The notes under the pieces: generated by a model
The model's input: the letters and a program-made list of their open reading frames with translations, nothing else
The model's database searches: none
What the model was told of the DNA's origin: nothing
Assembly: GCA_017644045.1 (NCBI GenBank)
Contig: JAEPMI010000002.1
Span: forward strand, 186,001 to 250,000
Direction: 5' to 3'
DNA length: 64,000 nucleotides
Source: Deltaproteobacteria bacterium
Lineage (GTDB): Bacteria; Myxococcota_A; Polyangia; Polyangiales; Houyiibacteriaceae
Made by a program: the position numbers and the translations under genes
Part shown: positions 1 through 9,190 of the stretch, one piece after another
How the letters are laid out: every line of letters starts with the position of its first letter
Numbering within the stretch: the stretch's first letter is position 1

Positions 1-267
1 GAAGGCGCCGAGCTGCTCATCCTCGACGAGCCGACCGCTGCGATGGACGCCGAGGCCGAAGCCGAGATCTTCGAGCGCTTTCGGCAGCTCACCGAAGACC
101 GAATGGCGATCCTGATCAGCCACCGCTTCAGCACGGTGCGCATGGCCGACCGCATCGTCGTGCTCGAGCGCGGGCAGATCATCGAGGACGGATCCCACGA
201 GACGCTGCTCGATGACGACGGCCGCTATGCCCACCTCTTTGCACTCCAAGCGGCCGGCTACAGCTGA
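1..267 (+). CDS. ABC exporter ATP-binding domain, C-terminal fragment
   Basis: The window opens inside this gene; 88 codons are visible and the reading frame begins at base 1. The fragment starts just before the Walker B segment (LLILDEPTAAMDA, with the D-loop following) and continues through the switch histidine (ISHRFSTVRMADRIVVL) to a typical exporter tail (GRYAHLFALQAAGYS). In this family the domain binds and hydrolyses ATP to drive substrate export by a fused or partner membrane domain. The H-loop sequence SHRFSTVR is typical of MsbA/LmrA-like half transporters. The substrate cannot be told because the membrane part lies outside the window. Confidence 0.9.
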   Translation, partial: EGAELLILDEPTAAMDAEAEAEIFERFRQLTEDRMAILISHRFSTVRMADRIVVLERGQIIEDGSHETLLDDDGRYAHLFALQAAGYS

Positions 268-386
268 GTCGCGCGCCGCCGTCGATTTCGCGTAGCGCTG
301 ACCCCAGCCCTCCGACGGACACCCCGGAATAGCTGCAGCCCCATGAACGCTAGATGGGGGCGCACTGGCGCCGAAAGAGAACGCCC

Positions 387-605
387 ATGTACGAGAACCA
401 GAGTCATCCCGCACAGTTCGAGCTCTATGCGGACCCCATGACGGGCGAAGCCAAAATCCGCCCCGTGCAGGTGCGACCGCAACCGAGGTCGCCCAATCCC
501 GCGGGCGCAGCCGTCGACTCCGAGCTCGCCGTTCGCGTCCTGCGTCTGAGTCCGCTGGCCTACGATCGCCCCGAGGCCGAAGCGAACCCCGGCCTGCGCG
601 ACTGA
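387..605 (+). CDS. hypothetical small protein, 72 aa
   Basis: This is a short acidic-to-neutral, proline-containing protein with no domain I recognise. I chose the ATG at 387 because it has a purine-rich AGAGAA stretch 5-10 bases upstream and gives a natural start (MYENQSHPAQFELYAD); an in-frame start at 354 would add eleven basic residues. It has no signal peptide or membrane segment. It lies alone between the ABC gene and the response regulator on the same strand, 69 bases before the latter. It may be a real small gene, but only its codon pattern supports it. Confidence 0.45.
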   Translation: MYENQSHPAQFELYADPMTGEAKIRPVQVRPQPRSPNPAGAAVDSELAVRVLRLSPLAYDRPEAEANPGLRD

Positions 606-674
606 GGTCCGCACCGCGCATCCCTTCTCAGCGCCCCGATCACACCGCTACCCTTCCGCCAGGGGGAACGCGCG

Positions 675-1379
675 ATGGGGGAAGCGGTCGAACAGCTCAA
701 CGTCCTGATCATCGAGGACGAGCCGGACATGCGCCGGCTCCTCGTCGACCTGGTGAGCCGCGGCAACCACGTCGCGGTTCCGGCCGAGTCCGCGGAAGAA
801 GGGCTCTCGCTGCTCCCGAACTGGACCTTCCAGCTCGCCTTCCTGGATCACAACCTCCCCGGGATGGAGGGGCTGCTCCTCGGCGAGTACCTGCGCGACA
901 ACAACCCCGAGATGACGATCGCCCTGGTGACCGGGTCGGACGAGCCGAAGCTCGAGCGACGCACGCGCGATCTGCGGATCACCTTCGTGCCGAAGCCCTT
1001 CGAGCTCGAGCGGATCGACCAGATCATCCGCGAGTGCGTCGCTCAGCTCGAGGCGAAGGACGAGCAGCGCAAGCATCAGACCGACGAGGACTTCCACCCA
1101 CCGATCGCGCGCTATGCCGAGGAGCTCGCCGAGATCTACGCGATCCCCAACGTGCCCAGTCGCGTCCAGCGTCGCCTCGAGCAGACGATCAAGCGTGCGC
1201 TGATGGACCTCCGCTCACGCGCCCGCTACTCCGAACGCCAGCGGGTCGTGGCGCTGACCGGACTGATCGCGGCTCGCGTCCTCGACGTGGACCTGCCACG
1301 CACCAATGACGGTCTCACGCTCTACGAGGAGTACGACCGGTACATGAAGGAGCACGGACGCCGCACCGAATTCGAGTAA
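675..1379 (+). CDS. response regulator with N-terminal receiver domain
   Basis: Residues 8-125 form a receiver (REC) domain. The acidic pocket is E14-D15, the phospho-acceptor is D58 (FLDHNLPGMEG), the switch threonine is T86 (LVTGSD) and the conserved lysine is K107 (FVPKPF). Residues 130-234 are a charged helical region that matches no output domain I know; there is no obvious DNA-binding helix-turn-helix or enzymatic motif. A clear AGGGGGAA ribosome site lies 7 bases before the ATG. The next gene, a BRCT-like protein, starts 9 bases after the stop, so the two are probably co-transcribed. No histidine kinase is adjacent. Confidence 0.85.
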   Translation: MGEAVEQLNVLIIEDEPDMRRLLVDLVSRGNHVAVPAESAEEGLSLLPNWTFQLAFLDHNLPGMEGLLLGEYLRDNNPEMTIALVTGSDEPKLERRTRDLRITFVPKPFELERIDQIIRECVAQLEAKDEQRKHQTDEDFHPPIARYAEELAEIYAIPNVPSRVQRRLEQTIKRALMDLRSRARYSERQRVVALTGLIAARVLDVDLPRTNDGLTLYEEYDRYMKEHGRRTEFE

Positions 1380-1388
1380 CGTGAGCCG

Positions 1389-2189
1389 ATGTTCGACCTG
1401 CAGGGCAAGCGAGTCACCATCGCGGGAAAGCTCGCGGGCAAGTACGCCGGCAAGAGCGTGAAGATGCTCGGCTATGACCTCGAGCGCTTCTTCGGCGCGG
1501 AGCTCGTCCAGGACTTCGACAAGAGCGCCGACGTCGCCATCCTCGGCGCCAAGAGCAAAGGGTTCCTGAAACGCATCCAGAAGGCCGGCATGGCCATGCT
1601 CTCCGAGCCGCAGCTGCAGCTCGCGCTCGAGGAAGCGGAGACCACCGCAAGGAGCGGACGTCCTGCGAAGAAGAAGCCCGTACCGTCGCGCTACTCGCTC
1701 TTCGAGCGCTTCGCCGCCATACGGCACCGACCCCGGGAAGAGCGGCGCGACGCTCTGATCGCAGCGATCGAGGAGGTCGCCGGCCACGGCGCGAGCGTCG
1801 GACTCGACCCCAGCGCGAGCTCCATCGCGACCGACGGCAACGCCGTGCTGGTGTGGTTCGCCATCGATGGCGCCGAGCTCTGGGCCGTTCCCTCGAGCGC
1901 GAACCTCGACGCGCTGCGGGCCGTGGACGGCCGATCCGTCCACACCGGCGACGACTGCCCGCCCGAGGTGCTCGCCGCCGCGATGCGGGTGCTGGTGGCG
2001 ACCGGTCATCGAGCAGACTCCCTCTCGGACCGTTTCCACCTCGCGCTCGAAGACGTCGGTGCGACGGTGGACCTCGAATCGCTCCGAGCCATCGACGCCT
2101 GGCCCACCGACCGTCGCATCACGGCGATGGCGGCGATCCCGAGTCAGGTCCACGACGTCTTCGCGGTCTACGACGACATCCAGTGGTAG
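1389..2189 (+). CDS. BRCT-like domain protein of unknown role
   Basis: The first ~80 residues look like a BRCT fold as in bacterial DNA ligase. They run from a hydrophobic strand (GKRVTIAGKLAG), through a helix ending in a glycine turn (ERFFGAELVQDFDKSADVAILG), to a KIxKA-like helix and a strand ending in SEPQL. BRCT domains bind phosphoprotein or DNA ends, or mediate protein pairing. After a basic linker near residue 95, residues 110-266 form a second domain with no recognisable motif. The gene follows a response regulator by 9 bases and converges with a delta-60 lipoprotein gene. The BRCT call rests on pattern only and needs a profile search. Confidence 0.55.
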   Translation: MFDLQGKRVTIAGKLAGKYAGKSVKMLGYDLERFFGAELVQDFDKSADVAILGAKSKGFLKRIQKAGMAMLSEPQLQLALEEAETTARSGRPAKKKPVPSRYSLFERFAAIRHRPREERRDALIAAIEEVAGHGASVGLDPSASSIATDGNAVLVWFAIDGAELWAVPSSANLDALRAVDGRSVHTGDDCPPEVLAAAMRVLVATGHRADSLSDRFHLALEDVGATVDLESLRAIDAWPTDRRITAMAAIPSQVHDVFAVYDDIQW

Positions 2190-2201
2190 CGCCGTGCCGG
2201 C

Positions 2202-3821
2202 TCAGAGCCAGAAGCGAGCGCAGCGCCAGCCGCGCTCCATCGGCCCGCAAGCGACGAGACGCTCGGCGATCGGGTCGTGGGCGAGCGCTGCGATCGCGCC
2301 CGGAGCCACCGCCCCGAGCTCGATGAAGCCGCCGAGGCCGAAGTCGACGTCGAGCGCTCCGCTGGCGGTGAAGCGCCAGATCCGGCGCTCGAAGCTCGGC
2401 CAGTGCTCGGTGAGCACCACCACCCCACCGCGCGCATCGAGCACGGTGGCGTGCACCCGCTCGTCTTCGAAGGTCAGCCGGCCCTCGTCGGCGAAGCCCG
2501 GATCGATGGCGCCGTCGGCGGTGAAGCGAGTCACCACGCCCTGGGTCGGCGCCTCGTGGAAGGAGCGGTTGCCGGCGGCGTAGCCGCTTCCGTCCTCGGC
2601 GAGCACCACCTGGACGGTGGCGCTCTCCAGCATCACCTCGCTCTCGGTCACGCCGCGCACCACGCCTGCCTCGCCGAATCGCTCGTCGCGCCCGCCGGCC
2701 GTGTGGACGCGCTCGAGCATCGCCGGACGGTCGGTCTCGGCGTCAAAGACGCCGAACGTGAGGGTGTGGTCGCCGTAGGCCATCGTCGCGCTCTGGCGAA
2801 CGCCGTCGGGGAGGGTGAGCTCGACGACCGAGCCGCTCGATCGAAGGGCAGCGAGCCGCTCGTCCACTCGAAAGAAGACCGAGCCCTCGCCCACCGCGAG
2901 ACCCAGGGAGCGCGGCGAACGAGTGCCGAGCGCACGGACCGGAACGATGCCAGCGGTGCCGACACGATCGTCCAGCCGCCCGTTCGCATCGAACACGGCG
3001 AGACCGATCTGCACGTTGGAATCAGCCGGGTCACCGGCCGTCACCAGGACCCGAGCGTCGTCCCCATCGAGAACCATGCGCGACGCCCGCGCGGGCATGC
3101 CCTCGGGGAGGGCGGCGACGACCCCGTCGTAGCTCTCGTCGACCGCTCCGTGCACCGAGAGCCGCTCCAGGAAGAGCGAGTCCGCGTCGACGTCGCGGCC
3201 AGCGACGATCACGCGCGCCTGGCTATCGACGGCCACCTGATCGAAGTCCACCGCGCGGCCGCTGACGGTCGCCAGGCCCCCTTCGGCAAAGCTCTCGTCG
3301 AGCCGACCGGGGAAGCCCGCGACCACGATGCGGGCCGGGATCTCGATCGGATCGGCGGCGCCCACCGACCCCACGAGGACGCGAAGCTCTTGCGGACCGC
3401 CCTCGGTCGCGAGCTCGGTCGCGACGATGGCGATCCGGCCGCTCGAGGCGGTGCTCGCGAGGACCTCGGTGTCGGCGCGAACGCCCTGCGGCAGCCCGTC
3501 GACCCACACCGCGACCTCGCCCTCGAAGTCGCCCCGGTCGACGGTGACCTCGATGGCCGTCTCGGTACCCCGGCGAACCCGCAAGGTGTCGGCGCTCAGC
3601 GTCGCCGCGAGGGTCGCGTCGGCAACGGAGACGTCGAGCCGCGGGGTGATGTCGAGGCCGGAAGGGCGATCGGGCACGTGGACGATGCCGCTCCTGCCAC
3701 CACAGTCGTCGCACGACTCCGTCGGAGGCTCGGTGCTCCCGACGCAACCCGCGAGGAGGGAGAGGAGAGAGATGGCGAGCCCGCTGTTCCGGACCGCCGA
3801 GGAGTGGTTCGTGTGAGTCAT
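2202..3821 (-). CDS. delta-60 repeat lipoprotein (copy 1)
   Basis: A 539-aa exported protein. The N-terminus is a lipoprotein signal with lipobox LLAGC (C26), so it is probably anchored in the outer membrane. After a beta-rich region (residues 60-165) there are repeated units of the type GxLDxxFGxxG that mark delta-60 repeats: GRLDESFAEGG, GAVDESYDGVV, GGRDERFGEAG, GAIDPGFADEG and GALDVDFGLGG. Such repeats are thought to form a beta-propeller-like fold of unknown function, common in myxobacterial surface proteins. GAGGGG lies just upstream of the ATG. The next gene upstream on this strand is a clear paralogue with the same leader layout, so the pair arose by tandem duplication. Confidence 0.85.
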   Translation of the reverse strand: MTHTNHSSAVRNSGLAISLLSLLAGCVGSTEPPTESCDDCGGRSGIVHVPDRPSGLDITPRLDVSVADATLAATLSADTLRVRRGTETAIEVTVDRGDFEGEVAVWVDGLPQGVRADTEVLASTASSGRIAIVATELATEGGPQELRVLVGSVGAADPIEIPARIVVAGFPGRLDESFAEGGLATVSGRAVDFDQVAVDSQARVIVAGRDVDADSLFLERLSVHGAVDESYDGVVAALPEGMPARASRMVLDGDDARVLVTAGDPADSNVQIGLAVFDANGRLDDRVGTAGIVPVRALGTRSPRSLGLAVGEGSVFFRVDERLAALRSSGSVVELTLPDGVRQSATMAYGDHTLTFGVFDAETDRPAMLERVHTAGGRDERFGEAGVVRGVTESEVMLESATVQVVLAEDGSGYAAGNRSFHEAPTQGVVTRFTADGAIDPGFADEGRLTFEDERVHATVLDARGGVVVLTEHWPSFERRIWRFTASGALDVDFGLGGFIELGAVAPGAIAALAHDPIAERLVACGPMERGWRCARFWL

Positions 3822-3878
3822 GGGCCCCTCATCGGGCGAGCCCGGCGCCAGTTGCGGAGAATCTGCTCGAACGCAGAG

Positions 3879-3923
3879 AACGCGCGAAGGGCGCCTCGAG
3901 GACCGAGGCGCCCTTCGCGCGTT
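3879..3923 (-). terminator. 20-bp perfect stem-loop terminator
   Basis: Bases 3879-3898 and 3904-3923 are perfect inverse complements around a 5-base loop. The hairpin starts 19 bases beyond the stop codon of the delta-60 gene at 3942-5543 and ahead of the next minus-strand gene. The downstream tract on that strand (TTCTCTG) is only weakly U-rich. It most likely ends transcription of copy 2 before copy 1. Confidence 0.75.
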
Positions 3924-3941
3924 GGGTCGCTGGCCGCGGCT

Positions 3942-5543
3942 TCAGAGCCAGAGTCGACCGCAGGACCAGCCGCTGTCGGTGGCCCCGCACAGGACGAGCC
4001 GGTCGGCCACGGCGTCTCGCGTCAGCAGCGTGGCGCCGCTCAGGTCGGTGGTGCCGAGCTCGAGGACCCCGGCCTCGCCGAAGCTCCGGTCGAGCTCACC
4101 TTCCCGCGTGTAACGGCGGACCTCCCGCTCGCCGCTCGAGCGGTCCTGCACCATGACCACCGGGCGGCCTTCCCCGTCGACCGCGAGGCCGAGCAGCTGC
4201 CCGCTCTCGAAGGTCACCACGCCACCGTCGCCGAACGTCGCGTCCAACGCTCCCTCGGCGGTGAAGCGCACCAGGTCGCCGAAGGTGTCGCGCTCCGGGA
4301 AGAAGGCGTTGCTACCGGCGTAACCACTTCCGTCGGCGTGCTGCTCCACCAGGAAGGTGATCCGTGAACCGAAGCCCTCATCGCCCGCATCCGTGGGAAG
4401 CACGAAACCGTCCGCACCGAAGCGGTCGTCGCGACCGCCCGCGGTGTGGACCCGCTCGAGCATCGCCGGAGCGTCGATCGAGGCCCGGGCGCCGAAGGTC
4501 AGGGTGTGGTTCCAGTAGGCCATCGCGTGAGCCGTCACGGCGCCAGCGGGGAGGGAGAGCTCCACCACCGAGCGGTCGGCGCGCATGCTCGCGAAGCGCT
4601 CACCGACGCGCAAGAAGACCGAGCCATCGCCAGAGGCGATCGCGAGAGAGCCCACGGCGTCGTCGTCGACACGGTTGATGGGGGTCACCCCCAGGGGGAC
4701 ACCCGCAGCGTCGAACGACATCAAGCCAACCTGCACCTCGGTGTCGTCATGGGACCCGGCCACCACGAGCACGTGGGCCTCGTCGCCGACCAGGACCATG
4801 CGCGAGGCGATGCTGAAGTCCTCGGGCGGGAACGCGTCGCGCGCAGCCTCGGCATACGCCGAGTCGAGGGCCCCGCTCGCGTCGAGGCGCTCGAGCATCA
4901 TCGTCTTCGTGTCCCAGTCGCGGCCAGCGACGACGACGCGCGCCTGGTCGTCGACCGCGACGGAGCGGAGTCCAACGGAGAGGCCTTCGACCGCAACGAT
5001 GCCCTCGGCGCCGAAGGTGCGGTCGAACGCGCCCGGGGCGTCGGTGACGACCACGCGCGCCGGTACGTCGATGGGCTCGGCGTCGCTGGCCGACACCACG
5101 ACGCGGAAGGCGTGGGGTCCGCCGATGGCCGCGGACTCGGTGGCAGAGACGACCAACCGGCCCGTGGGGACCGAGCCCGGCATCACGGCGGGCTCGGCGA
5201 CGAGCCCCGCGGGCAAGCCCTCGGCCCAGACCGCGATCTCACCGTCGAAGCCCGCGCGGTCGACGCGCACCTCGAGGGTGGCTTCCATCCCGGGCCGGAC
5301 GCGGAGCGTGGCCTCGCCGATGGTGGCCGAGAGGGCGGCGTCCTCGTCGAGATGGACGTCGAGCCGGGGTACTCGGTCGAGAGCGGCGCCGGAGGGCCGC
5401 TCGGGGAGCACGCTCGGACCACAGTCGTCGCAGTGTTCGATCGAAGCGCCCGGGCCGCCGGCGGCGCAGCCGCCGACCGCCAAGAGAAGGGAGATGGCGA
5501 GGCCGGTGTGGCGGATCGCGGAGAGGGGGTTCGTGTGAATCAT
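3942..5543 (-). CDS. delta-60 repeat lipoprotein (copy 2)
   Basis: A 533-aa paralogue of the neighbouring gene at 2202-3821. I start it at the ATG at 5543 because the leader then aligns residue for residue with copy 1 (both have GLAISLL and the lipobox cysteine at position 26, here AVGGC), and GAGCGG lies just upstream. An earlier in-frame start at 5621 would put 26 residues ahead of the signal peptide. Delta-60 units include GAFDRTFGAEG, GALDSAYAEAA, GGRDDRFGADG, GALDATFGDGG and GELDRSFGEAG. It is probably a surface lipoprotein of unknown role. The perfect hairpin downstream separates its transcript from copy 1. Confidence 0.85.
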   Translation of the reverse strand: MIHTNPLSAIRHTGLAISLLLAVGGCAAGGPGASIEHCDDCGPSVLPERPSGAALDRVPRLDVHLDEDAALSATIGEATLRVRPGMEATLEVRVDRAGFDGEIAVWAEGLPAGLVAEPAVMPGSVPTGRLVVSATESAAIGGPHAFRVVVSASDAEPIDVPARVVVTDAPGAFDRTFGAEGIVAVEGLSVGLRSVAVDDQARVVVAGRDWDTKTMMLERLDASGALDSAYAEAARDAFPPEDFSIASRMVLVGDEAHVLVVAGSHDDTEVQVGLMSFDAAGVPLGVTPINRVDDDAVGSLAIASGDGSVFLRVGERFASMRADRSVVELSLPAGAVTAHAMAYWNHTLTFGARASIDAPAMLERVHTAGGRDDRFGADGFVLPTDAGDEGFGSRITFLVEQHADGSGYAGSNAFFPERDTFGDLVRFTAEGALDATFGDGGVVTFESGQLLGLAVDGEGRPVVMVQDRSSGEREVRRYTREGELDRSFGEAGVLELGTTDLSGATLLTRDAVADRLVLCGATDSGWSCGRLWL

Positions 5544-5608
5544 GGGCCGCTCATCGGCCCAGGCTCCGGTCGGTTGCGAAAAAAGATCGCCGACCGCCGA
5601 GAAAGAGC

Positions 5609-7294
5609 TCAGGGCTCCCAATCGTTGGGAATGTCCCCGTCTCCAGCGAGCTCCGGATCGTGCTCGGGGATGGGCGGAACCTCCGGGGAGAACGGGCCGG
5701 TGGCCGTGGCCCGACTACTCGGCGGCCCATACCAGAAGTGCATCGCCTCGTAGCCGACGAGCGCGTACTCCCGCCAGTGGCGCGTCTCCAGGTCGAAAGC
5801 GAGCGCCTCCGCGAAGGGGATCGAGTCGGGCACGTGCCATCGGTACATCGACAGATGGCCGTAGAGCTCCGGTCCCTGGACTCTCGTCTGACCGTGATAC
5901 AGCTCCGAGAAGAGGGCGGCGGAGCACCATGCGTACCCGTAGTAGTCCTCGGTGCCGGTGCCGAAGAACGAGGGAAAGGGCTCGTCGTCGACCCAGATCT
6001 TCTCGTCGCCCTCGCCCCACCAGACACGCGAGCTGTTGCGCACGTTCAGGACGTTACCGACGTAGCGGCCGCCGCCAGCGATGGCGATGTGGCGGTACTC
6101 GCTGAGCTCGGAGGCATCGGCGACATGAGGTGGCATCCACGCGGCGTGGAGGAACCAGTCCTCGGCGCCGAACTCGAAGGGGGCGAGCTCGTAGGCCACG
6201 CGTGCCTCGAGCGGGACCGTCAGCGCGGAGTGGAACGAGAGCACCAGTGACTCTCGGAAGGGCATCACCAACCGACTGAGCATCTGGGATCCGCGAACGC
6301 GGAAGAGGGCGGACTCTCCGTCCACCAACCCCGGTCCGCCTTGCCCAAGCACCTCGGCGATGGGGCCGCGGACGAGCTCGTGTCCGTCGAAGGCGATGGT
6401 GACCCAAACGGCGCGCAGCGTCTCGGGGTCCGCGTGCCCGAGGTCCACCGCCAAGTGGCGGAGAGCCGATCCCGGGTGGTCGGTCGCCGTGACCACGTAG
6501 TCCGTTCGACCGTCGGCGGCGATGGTCACGTCCTCATCGACGAGCACCGAGCCCTCGAGCGTGCGCTCGGCACGACCGATCAAGGTGCCGGACTGCTCGC
6601 GGTCCCAGGGTTGCCACGTGCGGACCGAGACCTCGGGGGCGTACTCCCGGTAGCTGACCTGGTAGTAGGTGTCGGGGTCGTCGAGCGTCATCTTCATGCC
6701 GCCGGCGAACGGAATGGGCAGGTAGAAGTTGGCCGCGCCCATCGGCACGTGATGCCCACAGTTGTCGGCGTCGCCATGCGGGACGCGGTAGCTGAACTGC
6801 GCTTCGGCTGCGGACTCGGTGTCGGAGAAGAAGTCCTCGAAATCCCACTCGATGGCCGGCTCGCTCGAACCGTCGAGGTAGACCCGCAACGTGCCGACCG
6901 GTTTCGCGGTCCAGATGCGCGTGACGGCGCCCGGGCCGGTGACGTCGAGGATGACGTACTCGGTTCGGTCGCCCACCTCCTCCTCGCGCAGGAACTGGGC
7001 GGCGTCGGCGTTGCCGAACCAGCCGGGCTCGTCCGGGGAGACCGACGCGCGATCGTAGCTGCTCGCCATTCGCGCGCGGAAGGGCGCCGGATCTGGGCGC
7101 GCGATCGTCTCCAGCTGGAGCATCTCGGCCAGCAGGCTCTCGAAGGTGACGTCGTGCGCCGGTGCGGCAGGACCACTTCCGAGATCTTCCGGTCCACCAC
7201 TCATCGGCGTCATCGAGTCCGTGGTGCCCACGGTCGGCTGCTCGCCGCAGCCGAAGGCCGCCACGAACATCAGCGCGCCGAACCGAGCGGCCAC
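5609..7294 (-). CDS. GH172/DUF2961-family lipoprotein (glycoside hydrolase-like)
   Basis: I place the start at the GTG at 7294: it follows a GGAGAG ribosome site by 6 bases and gives a short signal peptide ending in AAFGC. The 561-aa product carries the DUF2961 signature in order: GPGAVTRIWTAKP near the N-terminal third, PIPFAGGMKM in the middle, then WWGEGDEKIWVDDE (E428, D430, E431) and GTGTEDYYGYAW (E449). DUF2961 was reclassified as glycoside hydrolase family 172, whose characterised members act on fructose dianhydrides or arabinofuranosides; the two glutamate regions match where their catalytic acids sit. The substrate here is unknown. As a lipoprotein it would act outside the cytoplasm. 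Confidence 0.75.
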   Translation of the reverse strand: MAARFGALMFVAAFGCGEQPTVGTTDSMTPMSGGPEDLGSGPAAPAHDVTFESLLAEMLQLETIARPDPAPFRARMASSYDRASVSPDEPGWFGNADAAQFLREEEVGDRTEYVILDVTGPGAVTRIWTAKPVGTLRVYLDGSSEPAIEWDFEDFFSDTESAAEAQFSYRVPHGDADNCGHHVPMGAANFYLPIPFAGGMKMTLDDPDTYYQVSYREYAPEVSVRTWQPWDREQSGTLIGRAERTLEGSVLVDEDVTIAADGRTDYVVTATDHPGSALRHLAVDLGHADPETLRAVWVTIAFDGHELVRGPIAEVLGQGGPGLVDGESALFRVRGSQMLSRLVMPFRESLVLSFHSALTVPLEARVAYELAPFEFGAEDWFLHAAWMPPHVADASELSEYRHIAIAGGGRYVGNVLNVRNSSRVWWGEGDEKIWVDDEPFPSFFGTGTEDYYGYAWCSAALFSELYHGQTRVQGPELYGHLSMYRWHVPDSIPFAEALAFDLETRHWREYALVGYEAMHFWYGPPSSRATATGPFSPEVPPIPEHDPELAGDGDIPNDWEP

Positions 7295-7419
7295 CGGGAG
7301 CTCTCCGTTCCGATTCAAACCGACTTCTGTATCACCCGACAAACGGCACACTGCAACAAGAAGCTCGAGCCCTACGGTCGGGTCGTTGGCACTGGGGCCC
7401 CGATCGGCTAGGCAGGCGC

Positions 7420-9042
7420 ATGCTCCGGCTCGACGGCGTATCCAAGCGACACGGCTCCCAGATCCTCTACGTGGACGGCTCGATGAGCGTCTTCCCCGGG
7501 GAGAAGGTGGGCCTGGTGGGACCCAACGGGTCCGGGAAGACAACCATCTTCCGCCTGATGACCAGCCAGGAGACGCCGGACGAAGGCCAAGTGATCACCG
7601 ACAAGGGCGTCACCATCGGCTACTTCTCGCAGGACGTCGGCGAGATGAGCGGCCGCAGCGTCGTCGCCGAGACGGTCGCCGGCGCTGGCGAGGTCGCGGA
7701 GCTCGGCGCCGAGCTGAAGGAGCTCGAGGCCGCCATGGCCGACCCCGACAGAGCCGACGAGCTGGAGAAGATCCTGGAGCGCTTCGGTGAGGTGCAGGCC
7801 CGCTTCACGGAGCTCGACGGCTACGCACTCGAGGCGAAAGCCCAGGAGATTCTCGCTGGCCTCGGCTTCACCCAGAGCCGGATGAACGACGACGTCGGCA
7901 CCTTGAGCGGTGGATGGAAGATGCGCGTCGCCCTCGCGCAGATCCTCTTGATGGATCCGGACGTGCTCCTCCTCGACGAGCCGACCAACCATCTCGACAT
8001 CGAGTCCATCCTCTGGCTCGAGAGCTTCCTGAAGAGCTTCGAGGGCGGGCTCGTGCTCACCAGCCACGACCGCGAGCTGATGAACCGCCTGGTGACCAAG
8101 ATCGTCGAGATCGATCGGGGCACGCTCACCACCTACACGGGCGACTACGACTTCTACGAGGAGCAGCGCGAGCTGGCCGACAAGCAGCAGCAGGCACAGT
8201 TCGAGCGGCAGGAGGCCATGCTGGCGAAGGAGCGCGCCTTCATCGATCGCTTCAAGGCCCGCGCGAGCCACGCGGCGCAGGTGCAGTCGCGTGTGAAGAA
8301 GCTCGACAAGATCGACACCATCGAGCCACCGAAGACCCGGACGGTCATCGAGTTCGAGTTTCACCAGCCGAGCCGCAGCGGCGACGACGTCATCATCATC
8401 GAGGGCGTGCACAAGGCCTACGGGGACCTGACGATCTACGAGGGCCTCGACCTTCTGATCCGGCGCCAGGAGCGCTGGTGCGTGATGGGCGTGAACGGCG
8501 CGGGCAAGAGCACGCTCCTCAAGCTGGTGGCGGGCGTCGCCGACCCGGACGAGGGCGAGGTGCGCATCGGCGCGAGCGTGAAGATGGGCTACTTCGCCCA
8601 GCACGCCATGGAGCTCTTGGACCCGAGCCTGACCGTGCTCCAGACCCTCGAGCGGGCGCACCCCAAGGCGAGCGGCGGCCGGCTGCGCACCCTGCTCGGC
8701 GCGTTCGGCTTTCCGAAGGACGACGTCGAGAAGCCCTGCAGCGTGCTGAGCGGTGGTGAGAAGGCCCGGGTCGTGATGGCGCAGATGCTCTACGACCCGC
8801 CGAACCTGCTCGTGCTCGACGAGCCGACCAACCACCTCGATATCCAGACCAAGGAGATGCTGGTCAACGCTCTGAGAGACTTCGAGGGCACCATGCTCTT
8901 CGTGAGTCACGACCGGCAGTTCCTGCGAGCGCTCAGCAACCGAGTGCTCGAGCTGACGAAGGATGGCGTGCACACCTATGGTGGTGGCTACAGCGAGTAC
9001 GTGGCGCAATCGGGCCACGAAGCGCCGACGATGGTCGCCTGA
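7420..9042 (+). CDS. ABC-F family ATPase (YbiT-like)
   Basis: A 540-aa soluble protein with two ATP-binding cassettes and no membrane segment. The first has Walker A GPNGSGKT (34-41), signature LSGGW (162-166) and Walker B LLLDEPTNHLD (183-193). The second has GVNGAGKS (357-364), signature LSGGE near 462 and LVLDEPTNHLD. Between them, residues 240-310 form the charged helical linker of ABC-F proteins. These act on the ribosome in translation or antibiotic protection rather than transport. Length and motif order fit YbiT/ABCF-type proteins. The ATG at 7420 follows AGGCAGG. Earlier in-frame starts would extend the protein into the opposite-strand GH172 gene. Confidence 0.88.
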   Translation: MLRLDGVSKRHGSQILYVDGSMSVFPGEKVGLVGPNGSGKTTIFRLMTSQETPDEGQVITDKGVTIGYFSQDVGEMSGRSVVAETVAGAGEVAELGAELKELEAAMADPDRADELEKILERFGEVQARFTELDGYALEAKAQEILAGLGFTQSRMNDDVGTLSGGWKMRVALAQILLMDPDVLLLDEPTNHLDIESILWLESFLKSFEGGLVLTSHDRELMNRLVTKIVEIDRGTLTTYTGDYDFYEEQRELADKQQQAQFERQEAMLAKERAFIDRFKARASHAAQVQSRVKKLDKIDTIEPPKTRTVIEFEFHQPSRSGDDVIIIEGVHKAYGDLTIYEGLDLLIRRQERWCVMGVNGAGKSTLLKLVAGVADPDEGEVRIGASVKMGYFAQHAMELLDPSLTVLQTLERAHPKASGGRLRTLLGAFGFPKDDVEKPCSVLSGGEKARVVMAQMLYDPPNLLVLDEPTNHLDIQTKEMLVNALRDFEGTMLFVSHDRQFLRALSNRVLELTKDGVHTYGGGYSEYVAQSGHEAPTMVA

Positions 9043-9190
9043 GACGCGAGCCTCCTCCCGAGCCAATAGGTCTCACCAACTCGGGTGAAGACGAGAAAAA
9101 CGGTCGCCCACGGAGGGAGATCCGAAGGTCGCGAACGTACGCGGAGCAAACTCGAAGAGCCGGGATTCGACCGGACGACAGGAAGCAACG

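Noticed and set aside
5544-5608. A CGGTCGG/CCGACCG stem with a run of six A/T in the loop, between the GH172 and delta-60 genes
   Set aside because: The T run lies inside the loop rather than after the stem, so it does not form a usual terminator.
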